Source of the DNA: Microbacterium festucae
GTDB taxonomy: Bacteria > Actinomycetota > Actinomycetes > Actinomycetales > Microbacteriaceae
Assembly: GCF_025421715.1 (NCBI RefSeq)
Contig: NZ_JAOEFC010000002.1
Coordinates: 682,001 to 746,000, forward strand
DNA: 64,000 nt
Reading direction: 5' to 3'
Shown here: positions 1 through 8,809 of the stretch, piece after piece
Layout: each line of letters starts with the position of its first letter
Numbering within the stretch: the first letter of the stretch is position 1
Position numbers and translations under genes: made by a program
Notes under the pieces: generated by a model
Seen by the model: only the letters and a program-made list of their open reading frames with translations
Told to the model about the DNA's origin: nothing
The model's database searches: none

Positions 1-437
1 TCTACGCGTTCGGCGAGGTCGACCGCTCCCCCAGCCGCGTCGTGTCGATCGTGTACTGGGCGCTCGTGCGCGAAGACGTCTCGCGGGCCGCCGAGCAGGA
101 GAACGTCGCCTGGTACGACGCGACCACCCACCCGCAGCTCGCCTTCGACCACGACCAGATCGTGCAGTACGCCCTCTGGCGCCTGCGCAACAAGGTCGGC
201 TACAGCCGCATCGCCCACGGGCTGCTGCCCGCCCTGTTCACCCTCGCCGACCTGCGCGAGGTGTACGAGGCGATCCTCGGGCGCCGCCTCGACCCCGCCA
301 ACTTCCGGCGCCAGGTCGAGGGCTCGGGCACCATCATCCCCACCGACGAGCACCGCACCGGCAGCCACCGGCCGGCGCGGCTCTACCGCTACAACCACGA
401 CGTCGAGCTCGCCGACCGCGGGCCGCTGCCCGATTGA
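1..437 (+). CDS. NrtR-like Nudix transcriptional regulator, C-terminal part
   Basis: The gene enters from the left edge (codons in phase from base 3) and ends at the TGA at 435-437. What remains is the end of a Nudix-fold domain (VVSIVYWALV) followed by a winged-helix segment (FDHDQIVQYALWRLRNKVGY, then TLADLREVYEAILGR and FRRQVEGSG). This is the layout of NrtR, which senses ADP-ribose and represses NAD biosynthesis genes. It lies 16 bp before nadA on the same strand, which fits a local regulator of the NAD operon. The operator would lie outside the window. Family assignment is by motif recognition; the role is inferred from position. Confidence 0.75.
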   Translation, partial: YAFGEVDRSPSRVVSIVYWALVREDVSRAAEQENVAWYDATTHPQLAFDHDQIVQYALWRLRNKVGYSRIAHGLLPALFTLADLREVYEAILGRRLDPANFRRQVEGSGTIIPTDEHRTGSHRPARLYRYNHDVELADRGPLPD

Positions 438-453
438 CCGAAAGCCGAAGCCC

Positions 454-1779
454 ATGGCCGCCACCCTCATCACCCTCCAGCCGCGTCCCGCCGACCAGCC
501 GATCGACCCGAGCGTCGACCACGGCATCCAGGCGATCGTCGCGGGAACCGTCGCCGCCGAGACCTGCAACACCGACCTCGCCGCCGGCCCGTGGGCCTTC
601 GACGCGCGCCCCGGCTACGGACCGGGCTCGTCGATGGGCGACGTCATCCCCACCGGCGCGCCGCGGCAGGGCGAGCTGCCGGCGGCCTACCGCGACGCGA
701 GCGAAGCCGAGCTCGACGCCCGCATCCGCGCGGCCAAGGCGGTCCTCGGCGACCGCGTCGTCGTGATGGGCCACCACTACCAGCGCGAAGAGATCATCGT
801 CCACGCCGACCACACCGGCGACTCCTTCCAGCTGGCGGGCTTCGCGCAGCAGCATCCGGATGCCGAGGCGATCGTCTTCTGCGGCGTGCACTTCATGGCC
901 GAGACCGCCGACCTGCTCTCGCGACCCGACCAGGCCGTCATCCTCCCCAACCTCGCCGCGGGCTGCTCCATGGCCGACATGGCATCCATCGACGAGGTCG
1001 AGGAGTGCTGGGAGCAGCTGGCCGACGTGTACGGCGACATGGATTCCGTCGACGCCGACGGCCTCGTACCCGTCATCCCCGTGACCTACATGAACTCGTC
1101 GGCGGCGATCAAGGGCTTCGTGGGGCGCCACGGCGGCATCGTGTGCACCTCCTCGAACGCGCGCACCGTGCTGGAGTGGGCGTTTGCGCGCGGCCGGCGG
1201 GTGCTGTTCTTCCCCGATCAGCACCTCGGGCGCAACACCGCCAAGGCGATGGGGGTGCCGCTCGCGCAGATGCCGATGTGGAACCCGCGCAAGCCCCTCG
1301 GCGGCTCCGACGAAGACCAGCTCGCCGACGCGCGCGTCATCCTGTGGCACGGGTTCTGCTCGGTGCACCGCCGCTTCACCGTCGACCAGATCGCCGCCGC
1401 GCGCGCAGAGCACCCGGGCGTGCGGGTGATCGTGCACCCCGAGTGCCCGATGGACGTCGTCGACGCCGCCGACGAGGCAGGATCGACCGACTACATCCGC
1501 AAGGCGATCGCCGCGGCGACCGAGCCGACCGTGTTCGCCGTGGGCACCGAGGTGAACCTCGTGCAGCGCCTGGCCGCCGAGCACCCGCAGCACACGATCT
1601 TCTGCCTCGACCCGGTCGTCTGCCCCTGCTCCACGATGTACCGCATCCACCCCGGCTACCTCGCCTGGGTGCTCGAGGGGCTCGTCGACGGCGAGGTGCG
1701 CAACCGCGTGACGGTGCCCGCCGACGTCGCCGACCCGGCCCGCGTCGCCCTCGAGCGGATGCTGGCGGCACGGCCATGA
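454..1779 (+). CDS. nadA: Quinolinate synthase NadA
   Basis: NadA condenses iminoaspartate with dihydroxyacetone phosphate to quinolinate, using a [4Fe-4S] cluster held by three cysteines. The 441-residue protein shows the expected sites: FCGVHFMAET near residue 143, VCTSSNAR near 231 and the late VVCPCSTMYRIHPG near 390, plus the triose-binding GHHYQREE. The N-terminal ~85 residues extend beyond the shortest NadA proteins but fit the longer class. The ATG at 454 has only a weak ribosome site, so translation may be coupled to the regulator gene ending at 437. The stop TGA overlaps the nadB start (ATGA). Confidence 0.96.
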   Translation: MAATLITLQPRPADQPIDPSVDHGIQAIVAGTVAAETCNTDLAAGPWAFDARPGYGPGSSMGDVIPTGAPRQGELPAAYRDASEAELDARIRAAKAVLGDRVVVMGHHYQREEIIVHADHTGDSFQLAGFAQQHPDAEAIVFCGVHFMAETADLLSRPDQAVILPNLAAGCSMADMASIDEVEECWEQLADVYGDMDSVDADGLVPVIPVTYMNSSAAIKGFVGRHGGIVCTSSNARTVLEWAFARGRRVLFFPDQHLGRNTAKAMGVPLAQMPMWNPRKPLGGSDEDQLADARVILWHGFCSVHRRFTVDQIAAARAEHPGVRVIVHPECPMDVVDAADEAGSTDYIRKAIAAATEPTVFAVGTEVNLVQRLAAEHPQHTIFCLDPVVCPCSTMYRIHPGYLAWVLEGLVDGEVRNRVTVPADVADPARVALERMLAARP

Positions 1780-3581
1780 CCACCCCGCACGTGGTGGTCG
1801 TCGGCTCCGGCATCGCCGGGCTCACCGCCGCGCACCATGCCGCCGCCGCGGGGGCGCGCGTGACGATCGTCACGAAGGCCGAGCTCGCCGAGTCGAACAC
1901 GCGCTACGCGCAGGGCGGCATCGCGGCGGTCATGTTCGCCGACGACCGCGTCGACGACCACATCCACGACACCCTCGTGGCCGGCGCGGGCCTGGCCGAC
2001 CCGGACGCCGTGCGTGTGCTGGCCGCCGAGGGGCCGGAGCTCATCCGCGAGCTCGTCGACGCCGGCGTCGCCTTCGACCGCGACGCCGCCGGCGACTTCG
2101 TGCAGGGCCTGGAGGCCGCCCACTCCTTCCCGCGGGTGCTGCATGCCGGCGGCGATGCGACCGGCGCGGTGATCGAGGCGGGGCTCGTCGCCCGCGCCCG
2201 CCGCGACGCCGCCGAGGTCGTCGAGCACGCCTTCCTCGTCGACCTGGTGATGGCGGGCGGCCGCTGCGTCGGCGTCGACCTGCTCGTCGCGGGAGCGCCC
2301 CGCCGCATCGCCGCGGACGCCGTGATCCTCGCCACCGGCGGCGCCGGGCAGCTCTACGCCCACACCACCAACCCGGCCATCGCCACCGGTGACGGAGTCG
2401 CGGCGGCGCTGCGGGCGGGAGCGACGGCATCCGATCTGGAGTTCGTGCAGTTCCACCCGACGGTGCTGGCCGTCGGCGCGGCGTTCCTCGTGTCCGAGGC
2501 CGTGCGCGGCGAGGGCGCCGTGCTTCGCGACGCGCACGGGGTGCGCTTCATGCCCGACGTGCACCCCGACGCCGAGCTCGCGCCCCGCGACGTCGTGGCC
2601 CGCACGATCGCCGAGGTCATGGCGCGGCAGGGCGGCAGCCCGGTGCTGCTGGACGCCACAGGCCTGCGCGAGACGCCCGCCGCGACGGCATCCTTCCTCG
2701 CCGCGCGCTTCCCGACGATCGACGCCGCCGTCCGCGCCCGCGGCCTCGACTGGGCCCGGCAGCCGGTGCCCGTCACCCCGGCCGCGCACTACGTGATGGG
2801 CGGCGTGGTCACCGACCTCGACGGCCGCACCGACGTGCCCGGACTCTTCGCCGCCGGAGAGGTCGCCCGCACCGGTGTGCACGGCGCCAACCGCCTGGCG
2901 TCGAACTCGCTGCTCGAGGGCGCCGTCTTCGGCGCCCGCGCCGGCCGCGCCGCCGCAGCCGCGCGCGGGCTCTCAGGCTCCGAGCGCCCCGCACGCGTCG
3001 CCCCTTCCGCCGAGCGTCCAGAACACGCGGCATCCGCGCCGTCGATGCCGCGCGTCTTGGACACTCGGCCGCCGTTCACGCGCGCGGCGCTGCAGGCGTT
3101 GATGTGGGAGTTCGTCGGGGTCGAGCGCGACGCGGCGGGGCTCGCGCACGCGGCGGCGGTGCTCGGCGCGTGGGGCGAGGCGCCCGGCGCGGGGGCCGAG
3201 GCGCTCGGCGCGTGGGCCGAGGCGCCCGGCGCGGGGGCGCCCGGCGCGTGGGCGGGGGCGCCCGGCGCGTGGGCGGGGGCGCCCGGCAGCGCCGAGACCG
3301 TCGCCGAACGCGAGGACGCGAACCTTCTGCAGGTCGCCCGGGCCGTGATCGCCGCCGCCCTCGCGCGCCCGGCATCGGTCGGTGCGCACCTCCGTCGCGA
3401 CGCGCGCCGCGACCAAACTCCTCCAATCCACGCCGGGAATGCGCGATCTGCTGCGGCCACCGCGCCCGCGGGCACGAAATGGAGGAGTTTCGCGGGGGCT
3501 CCGCCCGCACGCACCCCGCAGCTCGTCCCGGCGGGGCGCCCCGCCGCCTCCCCCACCCCCAGAACCGAAGAGGTCGCCTGA
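1776..3581 (+). CDS. nadB: L-aspartate oxidase NadB with repeat-expanded C-terminus
   Basis: NadB is the FAD enzyme that oxidises L-aspartate to iminoaspartate for NadA. Dinucleotide-binding GSGIAGLTAAHHAAAAG is at the N-terminus, followed by NTRYAQGGIAAV, DLEFVQFHPT, RGEGAVLRD and HGANRLASNSLLEGAVFG. The helical C-terminal domain starts at RAALQALMWEFVGVERD and reaches its usual end at SVGAHLRRD. At 601 residues it is longer than typical NadB (about 530-560). The extra length is a palindrome-encoded linker (residues about 411-431), an Ala/Gly/Pro/Trp repeat (about 459-505) and a tail after LRRD encoded by a second inverted repeat. The frame stays open, so the gene looks functional. The start ATG overlaps the nadA stop; the stop overlaps the nadC start (TGATG). 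Confidence 0.93.
   Translation: MTTPHVVVVGSGIAGLTAAHHAAAAGARVTIVTKAELAESNTRYAQGGIAAVMFADDRVDDHIHDTLVAGAGLADPDAVRVLAAEGPELIRELVDAGVAFDRDAAGDFVQGLEAAHSFPRVLHAGGDATGAVIEAGLVARARRDAAEVVEHAFLVDLVMAGGRCVGVDLLVAGAPRRIAADAVILATGGAGQLYAHTTNPAIATGDGVAAALRAGATASDLEFVQFHPTVLAVGAAFLVSEAVRGEGAVLRDAHGVRFMPDVHPDAELAPRDVVARTIAEVMARQGGSPVLLDATGLRETPAATASFLAARFPTIDAAVRARGLDWARQPVPVTPAAHYVMGGVVTDLDGRTDVPGLFAAGEVARTGVHGANRLASNSLLEGAVFGARAGRAAAAARGLSGSERPARVAPSAERPEHAASAPSMPRVLDTRPPFTRAALQALMWEFVGVERDAAGLAHAAAVLGAWGEAPGAGAEALGAWAEAPGAGAPGAWAGAPGAWAGAPGSAETVAEREDANLLQVARAVIAAALARPASVGAHLRRDARRDQTPPIHAGNARSAAATAPAGTKWRSFAGAPPARTPQLVPAGRPAASPTPRTEEVA
3009..3069. repeat. Inverted repeat inside nadB
   Basis: Arms 3009-3033 and 3045-3069 pair at 21 of 25 positions, with the pattern GCCGAGYGTCCA...GCGGCAT around an 11-nt centre. 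It falls between the FAD domain and the helical C-terminal domain of NadB and is read in frame. It looks like an interspersed palindromic element that landed at a tolerant domain boundary. Confidence 0.75.
3165..3292 (+). repeat. Tandem repeat encoding GAPGAWA-type units in nadB
   Basis: Imperfect 21-nt units around GCGCCCGGCGCGTGGGCG repeat several times, giving GAxGAW(A/G)(E/G)AP peptide units inside the helical domain. Unit lengths are multiples of three, so the frame is kept. Slippage expansion inside a conserved gene is the simplest reading. Confidence 0.8.
3415..3490. repeat. Inverted repeat near the 3' end of nadB
   Basis: AAACTCCTCCA (3415-3425) and TGGAGGAGTTT (3480-3490) form a perfect 11-bp inverted repeat. 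It lies just after the codons for the normal NadB end (GAHLRRD) and codes the odd tail of the protein. The right arm resembles a Shine-Dalgarno core but sits 90 nt before the nadC start. Confidence 0.7.
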
Positions 3582-4435
3582 TGCTCAGCCGCAGCCACAT
3601 CGAACGCGTCGTGCAGGCCGCTCTCGACGAAGACGCGCCCTGGGGCGACCTGACGAGTGCCTACCTGATCCCCGCGGATGCCGTCGCCACGGCCGACCTC
3701 GTCGCCCGTGAGCCCGGCGTCTTCAGCGGGGGCGAGGTGTTCGCCGCGGCGTTCACGCTCAGCGACCCGGCGATCCGCGTGAGCGTGCCCGTCGCCGAGG
3801 GCGCGGCGTTCGCGGTGGGCGATGTGCTGGCCACGGTCACCGGGCCCGCCCGGGGCGTGCTCACCGGCGAGCGGGTCGCGCTGAACTTCGCGCAGCGCAT
3901 GTCGGGCATCGCCACGCTGACCTCGCGCTACGTCGAGCAGGTCGCCCACACCGGCGCCCGCATCGCCGACACCCGCAAGACCACGCCGGGCCTGCGCGCG
4001 TTCGAGCGGCACGCGGTGCGCTGCGGCGGCGGTCACAATCACCGCTTCTCGCTCTCGGATGCCGTGATGGCCAAGGACAATCACCTCGCGGTGCTGACGG
4101 CGGGCGGCGCCTCGCTGACACAGGCCCTGCAGGCCGCGATCGCACGGCTGCCGCACACGGCGCACCTCGAGGTCGAGGTCGACCGCCTCGACCAGATCGA
4201 GCCGGTGCTCGCGGCGGGCGTCGACACAATCATGCTCGACAACTTCGGCCTCGACCACCTGCGGGCCGGGGTGGAGCGGGTGGCCGGGCGCGCGCAGATC
4301 GAGGCGTCGGGCGGGGTCGACCTCGACACCGTGCGCGCGATCGCCGAGACCGGCGTCGACGTCATCTCGGTCGGCGCGCTGACCCATTCGGCGCCGTCGC
4401 TCGACCTCGGCCTGGACGTGCGCATCGAGGCGTGA
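3581..4435 (+). CDS. nadC: Nicotinate-nucleotide pyrophosphorylase (carboxylating) NadC
   Basis: NadC joins quinolinate to PRPP to form nicotinate mononucleotide, the last step of the operon pathway. The 284-residue protein begins MLSRSHIERVVQAALDEDAP and has EDAPWGDLTS, the core ADTRKTTPGLR, then GGGHNHRFSLSDAVMAKDNH and IEASGGVDLDTV near the end, all family hallmarks. Length is normal. The ATG at 3581 overlaps the nadB stop, and its own TGA overlaps the ATG of the cysteine desulfurase, so all four genes are translationally coupled. Confidence 0.96.
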   Translation: MLSRSHIERVVQAALDEDAPWGDLTSAYLIPADAVATADLVAREPGVFSGGEVFAAAFTLSDPAIRVSVPVAEGAAFAVGDVLATVTGPARGVLTGERVALNFAQRMSGIATLTSRYVEQVAHTGARIADTRKTTPGLRAFERHAVRCGGGHNHRFSLSDAVMAKDNHLAVLTAGGASLTQALQAAIARLPHTAHLEVEVDRLDQIEPVLAAGVDTIMLDNFGLDHLRAGVERVAGRAQIEASGGVDLDTVRAIAETGVDVISVGALTHSAPSLDLGLDVRIEA

Positions 4436-5580
4436 TGCTCTACCTCGACCACGCCGCCACGACCCCGGTGCGCCCCGAGGTACTGCAGGCGATGCTCCCC
4501 CACCTCACCGAGGGGTTCGGCAATCCGTCGAGCCACCACACCGTCGGCGAGCGGGCGGCGCAGGCCCTGGCCGACGCGCGCGCCCGGGTGGCGGCGGTGG
4601 TCGGCATGCGTGCGGGCGACATCGTGTTCACCTCGGGCGGCACCGAGGCCGACAACCTCGCCGTGAAGGGCATCGCCCTGGCGGCGGCGCTGCGCGCGGG
4701 CGCCCCGGCCCACGTGATCACCTCCCCCATCGAGCACGAGGCGATCCTCGCCTCATGCGACTTCCTCGAGCGGGTGCACGGGTTCGCCGTCACACGGGTG
4801 CCGGTCTCGGCGACGGGGCGGATCGATCCGGATGCCGTCGCCGCCGCGCTCCGACCCGAGACGGCTCTCGTGTCGATCGGCTACGCGAACAACGAGATCG
4901 GCACCGTGCAGGACGTCGCCGGGATCGCCGCGCGCGTGGGCCGGGTGCCCCTGCACCTGGATGCCGTGCAGGCGGCCGGCTGGCTGCCGCTGGCGGGCAC
5001 CGGCGCCGCGGCCCTGTCGATCGCCGGCCACAAGATCGGCGCTCCGGCGGGAACGGGCGTGCTCGCGGTGCGCGGCCGCATCCCCCTCGAGCCCCTGCTG
5101 CACGGCGGCGGCCAGGAGCGGGGGCGCCGCAGCGGCACGGAGAGCGTCGCCGGTGCCGTGGCGTTAGCGACCGCGCTCGAACTGGCCGAGGCCGAGCGCG
5201 CCGCCGCGGCCGCGCGGGTCGGCGCGCAGACCGACGCGTTCATCGCGGCGGTGCTGTCGGCCCGCCCCGAGGCGCGCCTGACCGGCGATCCCGTGCACCG
5301 GCTGCCGGGGTCTGCGAGCTTCACGTTCGCCGGCACGAGCGGCGAGGCGGTGCTGCTCGAGCTCGAGCGGCGGGGCATCGTCTCGTCGAGCGGGTCGGCG
5401 TGCGCGGCGGGCGACACCGAGCCCTCGCACGTTCTGCTCGCGTGCGGCATCGCCCCCGAGGTGGCCCACACCGCGGTGCGCTTCACGTTCGCCCACGGCG
5501 CCCCCGCCTCCTCGATCGACCCGCTGGCACTGGCGGCGGCGGTGGGCGCCGCGGTGGCGGCAGTACGATCGGGCGAGTGA
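4435..5580 (+). CDS. Cysteine desulfurase (NifS/IscS family)
   Basis: A PLP enzyme that removes sulfur from cysteine to build Fe-S clusters. The 381-residue protein has the N-terminal YLDHAATTPV, TSGGTEADN, the PLP-lysine motif AGHKIGAPAG near residue 200, RSGTESVAG and the mobile loop SSSGSACAAG with the persulfide cysteine near 323. Its place as last gene of the nad operon suggests it supplies the NadA cluster, as NifS-type enzymes encoded with nad genes do in other bacteria. A GTG three bases upstream (4432) is possible; the ATG at 4435 gives the usual TGATG overlap. Confidence 0.93.
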   Translation: MLYLDHAATTPVRPEVLQAMLPHLTEGFGNPSSHHTVGERAAQALADARARVAAVVGMRAGDIVFTSGGTEADNLAVKGIALAAALRAGAPAHVITSPIEHEAILASCDFLERVHGFAVTRVPVSATGRIDPDAVAAALRPETALVSIGYANNEIGTVQDVAGIAARVGRVPLHLDAVQAAGWLPLAGTGAAALSIAGHKIGAPAGTGVLAVRGRIPLEPLLHGGGQERGRRSGTESVAGAVALATALELAEAERAAAAARVGAQTDAFIAAVLSARPEARLTGDPVHRLPGSASFTFAGTSGEAVLLELERRGIVSSSGSACAAGDTEPSHVLLACGIAPEVAHTAVRFTFAHGAPASSIDPLALAAAVGAAVAAVRSGE

Positions 5581-6536
5581 GCACGCCGGTCGTCACCGTC
5601 ATCGTCCCGGGGCGCGATGTCGCCGACTTCGCCGCCGAGGCCCTTGCTTCCCTGCAGGCGCAGACGCTGACTCGGTGGCGGGCGATCCTCGTCGACGACG
5701 GCTCGGTCGATGCCACCGGAGAGGTCTTCGCCGCGGCATCCGCCGCCGACGACCGGTTCGAACTCGTGCGGCACGACGTGCCCCGCGGCCTCGGCGCGGC
5801 GCGCAACGTGGCCCTCGACCGGGTGACGACCCCGTTCGTCGCGTTCCTCGACGCCGACGACGTGATGACCCCGGCGGCCCTGTCGACGCTCGTCGGCGCG
5901 CTCACGGCATCCGGCAGCGACATCGTCGCCGGCGCCTACGTGCGGCTGCGACCGGATGCCGACGGCTACCGCCCCGGCATCGTGCAGCCGTGGGTGGCCG
6001 CGGCCACCGACCCGGCGCGCACCGGCACGACGCTGGCCGAGCACCCCGAGGTGTCGGGCAACATCGTCGCGTGGTCGAAGGTGAGCCGCATCGAGCTCTG
6101 GCGCCGCAACGATCTGCGCTTCCCCGAGGGCCGCCTCTACGAAGACCAGAGCGTCGCGCAGCGGCTCTATGTGCATGCCCGCGGCATCGACGTGGTGCCC
6201 GACGTCGTCGTGCACTGGCGCGAGCGCGCCGACGGCTCGTCGATCACCCAGCACCGAGACGCCCTGCCGGTGCTGCACGACTACCTCGAGGCCATGCGGG
6301 CGGGCATCGCGGTGCTCGACGCCGCCGGGCAGCGCCGCGCCGCGCAGGCGCGCGTGCGCCTGATCCTCGACATGGACGTGCCGCCGCTCGTGCGCATCGC
6401 CCAGACCCACCCGGATGCCGCGTACCGCCGCGCGCTCGGCGGCTTCGTGCGGGAGCTCGCCGAACGCGCCGAGGCCGACGGCCTCGCCCTCGACGGCGCC
6501 GTCGCCGACCTGCGCGCCGCGGCGCGCCTGTGGTGA
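5577..6536 (+). CDS. Family 2 glycosyltransferase
   Basis: A 319-residue GT-A fold protein: VVTVIVPGRDVADF at the start, LVDDGSVDATG, and the metal-binding FLDADD. EGRLYEDQSVAQRLY and VVHWRERADGSS are typical of polymer-synthesising GT2 enzymes. No membrane segments are seen, so it is probably cytosolic and adds sugar to a surface glycan or teichoic-acid-like polymer; the acceptor cannot be read. The GTG start at 5577 overlaps the desulfurase stop, so it shares the nad transcript although function gives no reason for this. Confidence 0.85.
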   Translation: MSTPVVTVIVPGRDVADFAAEALASLQAQTLTRWRAILVDDGSVDATGEVFAAASAADDRFELVRHDVPRGLGAARNVALDRVTTPFVAFLDADDVMTPAALSTLVGALTASGSDIVAGAYVRLRPDADGYRPGIVQPWVAAATDPARTGTTLAEHPEVSGNIVAWSKVSRIELWRRNDLRFPEGRLYEDQSVAQRLYVHARGIDVVPDVVVHWRERADGSSITQHRDALPVLHDYLEAMRAGIAVLDAAGQRRAAQARVRLILDMDVPPLVRIAQTHPDAAYRRALGGFVRELAERAEADGLALDGAVADLRAAARLW

Positions 6537-6595
6537 CGGCACCGGCGCCGTCGTCGGCGCCCGCCGTGGCACCCGCGGGGCCGGACGGCACGGCT

Positions 6596-6601
6596 TATGC
6601 T
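6596..6601 (+). promoter_or_regulatory. -10 box of a leaderless promoter
   Basis: TATGCT ends 6 nt before the ATG at 6608, so transcription should start at or next to the start codon. Confidence 0.6.
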
Positions 6602-6607
6602 GACGGC

Positions 6608-6808
6608 ATGAGCGACACGTCCGAGACGCCCCTGCCCGCGACCCCGACCGGCCCCGACCTCGAGGAGCTCCGCGAGGAGATCGACGAGCTCAAGGACCAG
6701 ACCACGGAGGAGCTCGTCTCGCCCACCCCCGTCGACCTCGCCGACCGCGAGCCGCAGCCCGAGCCCACCGACGCGATCGGCTCGGAGGACTGGGGCGACA
6801 AGCGCTGA
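6608..6808 (+). CDS. Small acidic protein of unknown function
   Basis: 66 residues, rich in Asp, Glu and Pro, starting MSDTSETPLP and ending DAIGSEDWGDKR. A central helix (DLEELREEIDELKDQTTEEL) could form a short coiled coil; the rest looks disordered. No known domain recognised. The -10 box 6 nt upstream supports this start and independent expression. It ends 81 bp before the convergent ABC exporter gene; that gap shows no clear terminator. Confidence 0.7.
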   Translation: MSDTSETPLPATPTGPDLEELREEIDELKDQTTEELVSPTPVDLADREPQPEPTDAIGSEDWGDKR

Positions 6809-6889
6809 CCCCCGCGGGCTGAGCGGCCCTCGAGCCGAGCAGCACGCCTGACCGCGCCCGCGCCGCAAAGCCGCACACCCGCGCCCGCG

Positions 6890-8809
6890 TCACCCCTGCT
6901 CGGCGCGCGCGTCGAACTCCTCGATGCGCGCCGCCGCGAGCTGCTCGATCGCCAGCTGGGCGTAGAGGCCGCCGCCCGCCAGCAGCTCGGCGTGGGTGCC
7001 CGACTCGACGATGCGGCCCGCTTCCACGACGTGGATGACGTCGGCGCCGACCACCGTCGACAGCCGGTGCGCGATCGACAGCGTCGTGCGCCCGCGCGCG
7101 GCGGCGTCGAGGGCGTCTTGCACCACCCGCTCCGACACGGTGTCGAGCGCGCTCGTGGCCTCGTCCAGCAGCAGCACCGGCGGGTCTTTCAGCAGCACGC
7201 GGGCGATGGCGATGCGCTGCTTCTCCCCGCCCGACAGCCGGTACCCGCGCTCCCCCACCACGGTGTCGTAGCCCAGCGCGAACGACGTGATCACGTGGTG
7301 GATGTTGGCCGCCGTGCAGGCCGCCTCGATCTCGGCATCCGTCGCGTCGGGTTTCGCATAGCGCAGGTTCTCGCGGATCGTCGCGTGGAACAGGTAGGTC
7401 TCCTGCGACACGATGCCCACGTGGTCGATGATCGACTCCTGGGTGAGTGCGCGCACGTCCGCCCCCGCGAACAGCACCTCGCCACCGGAGGCCTCGTACA
7501 TGCGCGGCGCGAGGTAGAGCACCGTGGTCTTGCCGGCGCCCGACGGGCCGACGAAGGCGATGTGCTCGCCCGGCTCGGCCACGAACGAGACGCCGTCCAG
7601 CGACGGGCGGCTGTCGGGCGCGGCATCCGGGTAGCGGAAGACGACGTCGCGGAACTCGATGCGTCCCACCGGGCCCGGCGCCTGCGCCACGGTGACCGCA
7701 CCCGGCTGGTCGGAGATCGCCGGCGTCAGGTCGAGGTACTCGAAGATGCGGGCGAAGATGGCCGCCGAGGTCTGCAGGTCGAGCGAGACGCGCAGCAGGC
7801 CCATGAGCGGCTGCAGCAACCGGGCCTGCACCGTGGTGAACGCGACGATGGTGCCGGCGGTGATCGTGTCGGTTCCCGCGCCGATGAGCCAGCCCGAAAC
7901 CAGGTAGATGATGGCGGGGACGGATGCCATGATCACCTGCACCACGGCGAAGAAGCCCTGCCCGCTCATGGCCCGCTTGATCTGCAGGCTCACCTGGTTG
8001 CGGTTCTCATCCTGGTAGCGGGCCGATTCGGCGGCCTGCCGGTTGAACGACTTCGACAGCAGCACGCCCGACACGCTCAGGGTCTCCTGCGTGATGGAGG
8101 TGAGCTCCGACAGCGACTCCTGCGTCTGTCCCGCGATGCGGGCGCGCACCTGCCCCACCCGCCGCTGCACGAGCACGAGGATGGGCATGATCGCCACCGA
8201 GATGAGGGTCAGTCGCCAGTCGATGATGATCATCGCCACCAGCGCCGAGATGACGGTGACGGTGTTGCCGAGGATGCTGGTGAGCGTGTTGCTGAGCACG
8301 CCCGACACCGCGCCGACGTCGTTCTGCAGGCGCGACTGGATGACCCCGGTCTTGGTGCGGGTGAAGAAGGCCAGCTCCATCGCCTGCAGGTGCTCGAACA
8401 GGCGCACCCGCAGGTCGCCGGTGACGCTGTTGCCCACCGTCGAGGTGAGCCAGGTCTGCACGACGCCGACGGCGGCGGACAGCAGGTAGAGACCGATCGT
8501 GACGGCCACCAGCTGGGCCAGCAGGGTGAGGTCGGGGCCGCCGCCGGCCACCGGGAAGAGCGCCTCGTCGAAGATGCGCTGCACGATCAGCGGCGGCACG
8601 ACGGCGATCGCGGCGCCGGCGACCACGAGGATGCCGGTGACGATGAGCCGCGCGAGATACGGGCGGAACAGGGCCACGACCCGCTGTCCGAGGTGCGGCA
8701 CCTCGGGCGCCTCGGCGTTGAGCCGGCGCTGGGCCTTCTCGTCCACACCCCGGAAGCCGGGGCGTCCGCCCGGGTGCCCGCCGCCCCCGCCCGGCCCGCC
8801 CATGCTCAT
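6890..8809 (-). CDS. ABC exporter, fused membrane and ATPase domains
   Basis: A 639-residue half-transporter of the MsbA/LmrA type, expected to work as a dimer. A Gly-rich N-terminus (MSMGGPGGGGGHPGG) precedes six predicted membrane helices (about 60-340). The ATPase domain carries Walker A GPSGAGKT, Q-loop GIVSQETYLF, signature LSGGEKQRIA, Walker B VLLLDEATSALD and the switch histidine SIAHRLS. Substrate cannot be read; drugs or lipids are likely. The ATG at 8809 overlaps the upstream membrane-protein stop (ATGA), so the two are translated together. Confidence 0.92.
   Translation of the reverse strand: MSMGGPGGGGGHPGGRPGFRGVDEKAQRRLNAEAPEVPHLGQRVVALFRPYLARLIVTGILVVAGAAIAVVPPLIVQRIFDEALFPVAGGGPDLTLLAQLVAVTIGLYLLSAAVGVVQTWLTSTVGNSVTGDLRVRLFEHLQAMELAFFTRTKTGVIQSRLQNDVGAVSGVLSNTLTSILGNTVTVISALVAMIIIDWRLTLISVAIMPILVLVQRRVGQVRARIAGQTQESLSELTSITQETLSVSGVLLSKSFNRQAAESARYQDENRNQVSLQIKRAMSGQGFFAVVQVIMASVPAIIYLVSGWLIGAGTDTITAGTIVAFTTVQARLLQPLMGLLRVSLDLQTSAAIFARIFEYLDLTPAISDQPGAVTVAQAPGPVGRIEFRDVVFRYPDAAPDSRPSLDGVSFVAEPGEHIAFVGPSGAGKTTVLYLAPRMYEASGGEVLFAGADVRALTQESIIDHVGIVSQETYLFHATIRENLRYAKPDATDAEIEAACTAANIHHVITSFALGYDTVVGERGYRLSGGEKQRIAIARVLLKDPPVLLLDEATSALDTVSERVVQDALDAAARGRTTLSIAHRLSTVVGADVIHVVEAGRIVESGTHAELLAGGGLYAQLAIEQLAAARIEEFDARAEQG

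Noticed and set aside
591-1775. Extension of nadB upstream to 591
   Set aside because: That part overlaps nadA in another frame and is Arg/Pro/Ala-rich; true NadB sequence begins at the ATG at 1776.
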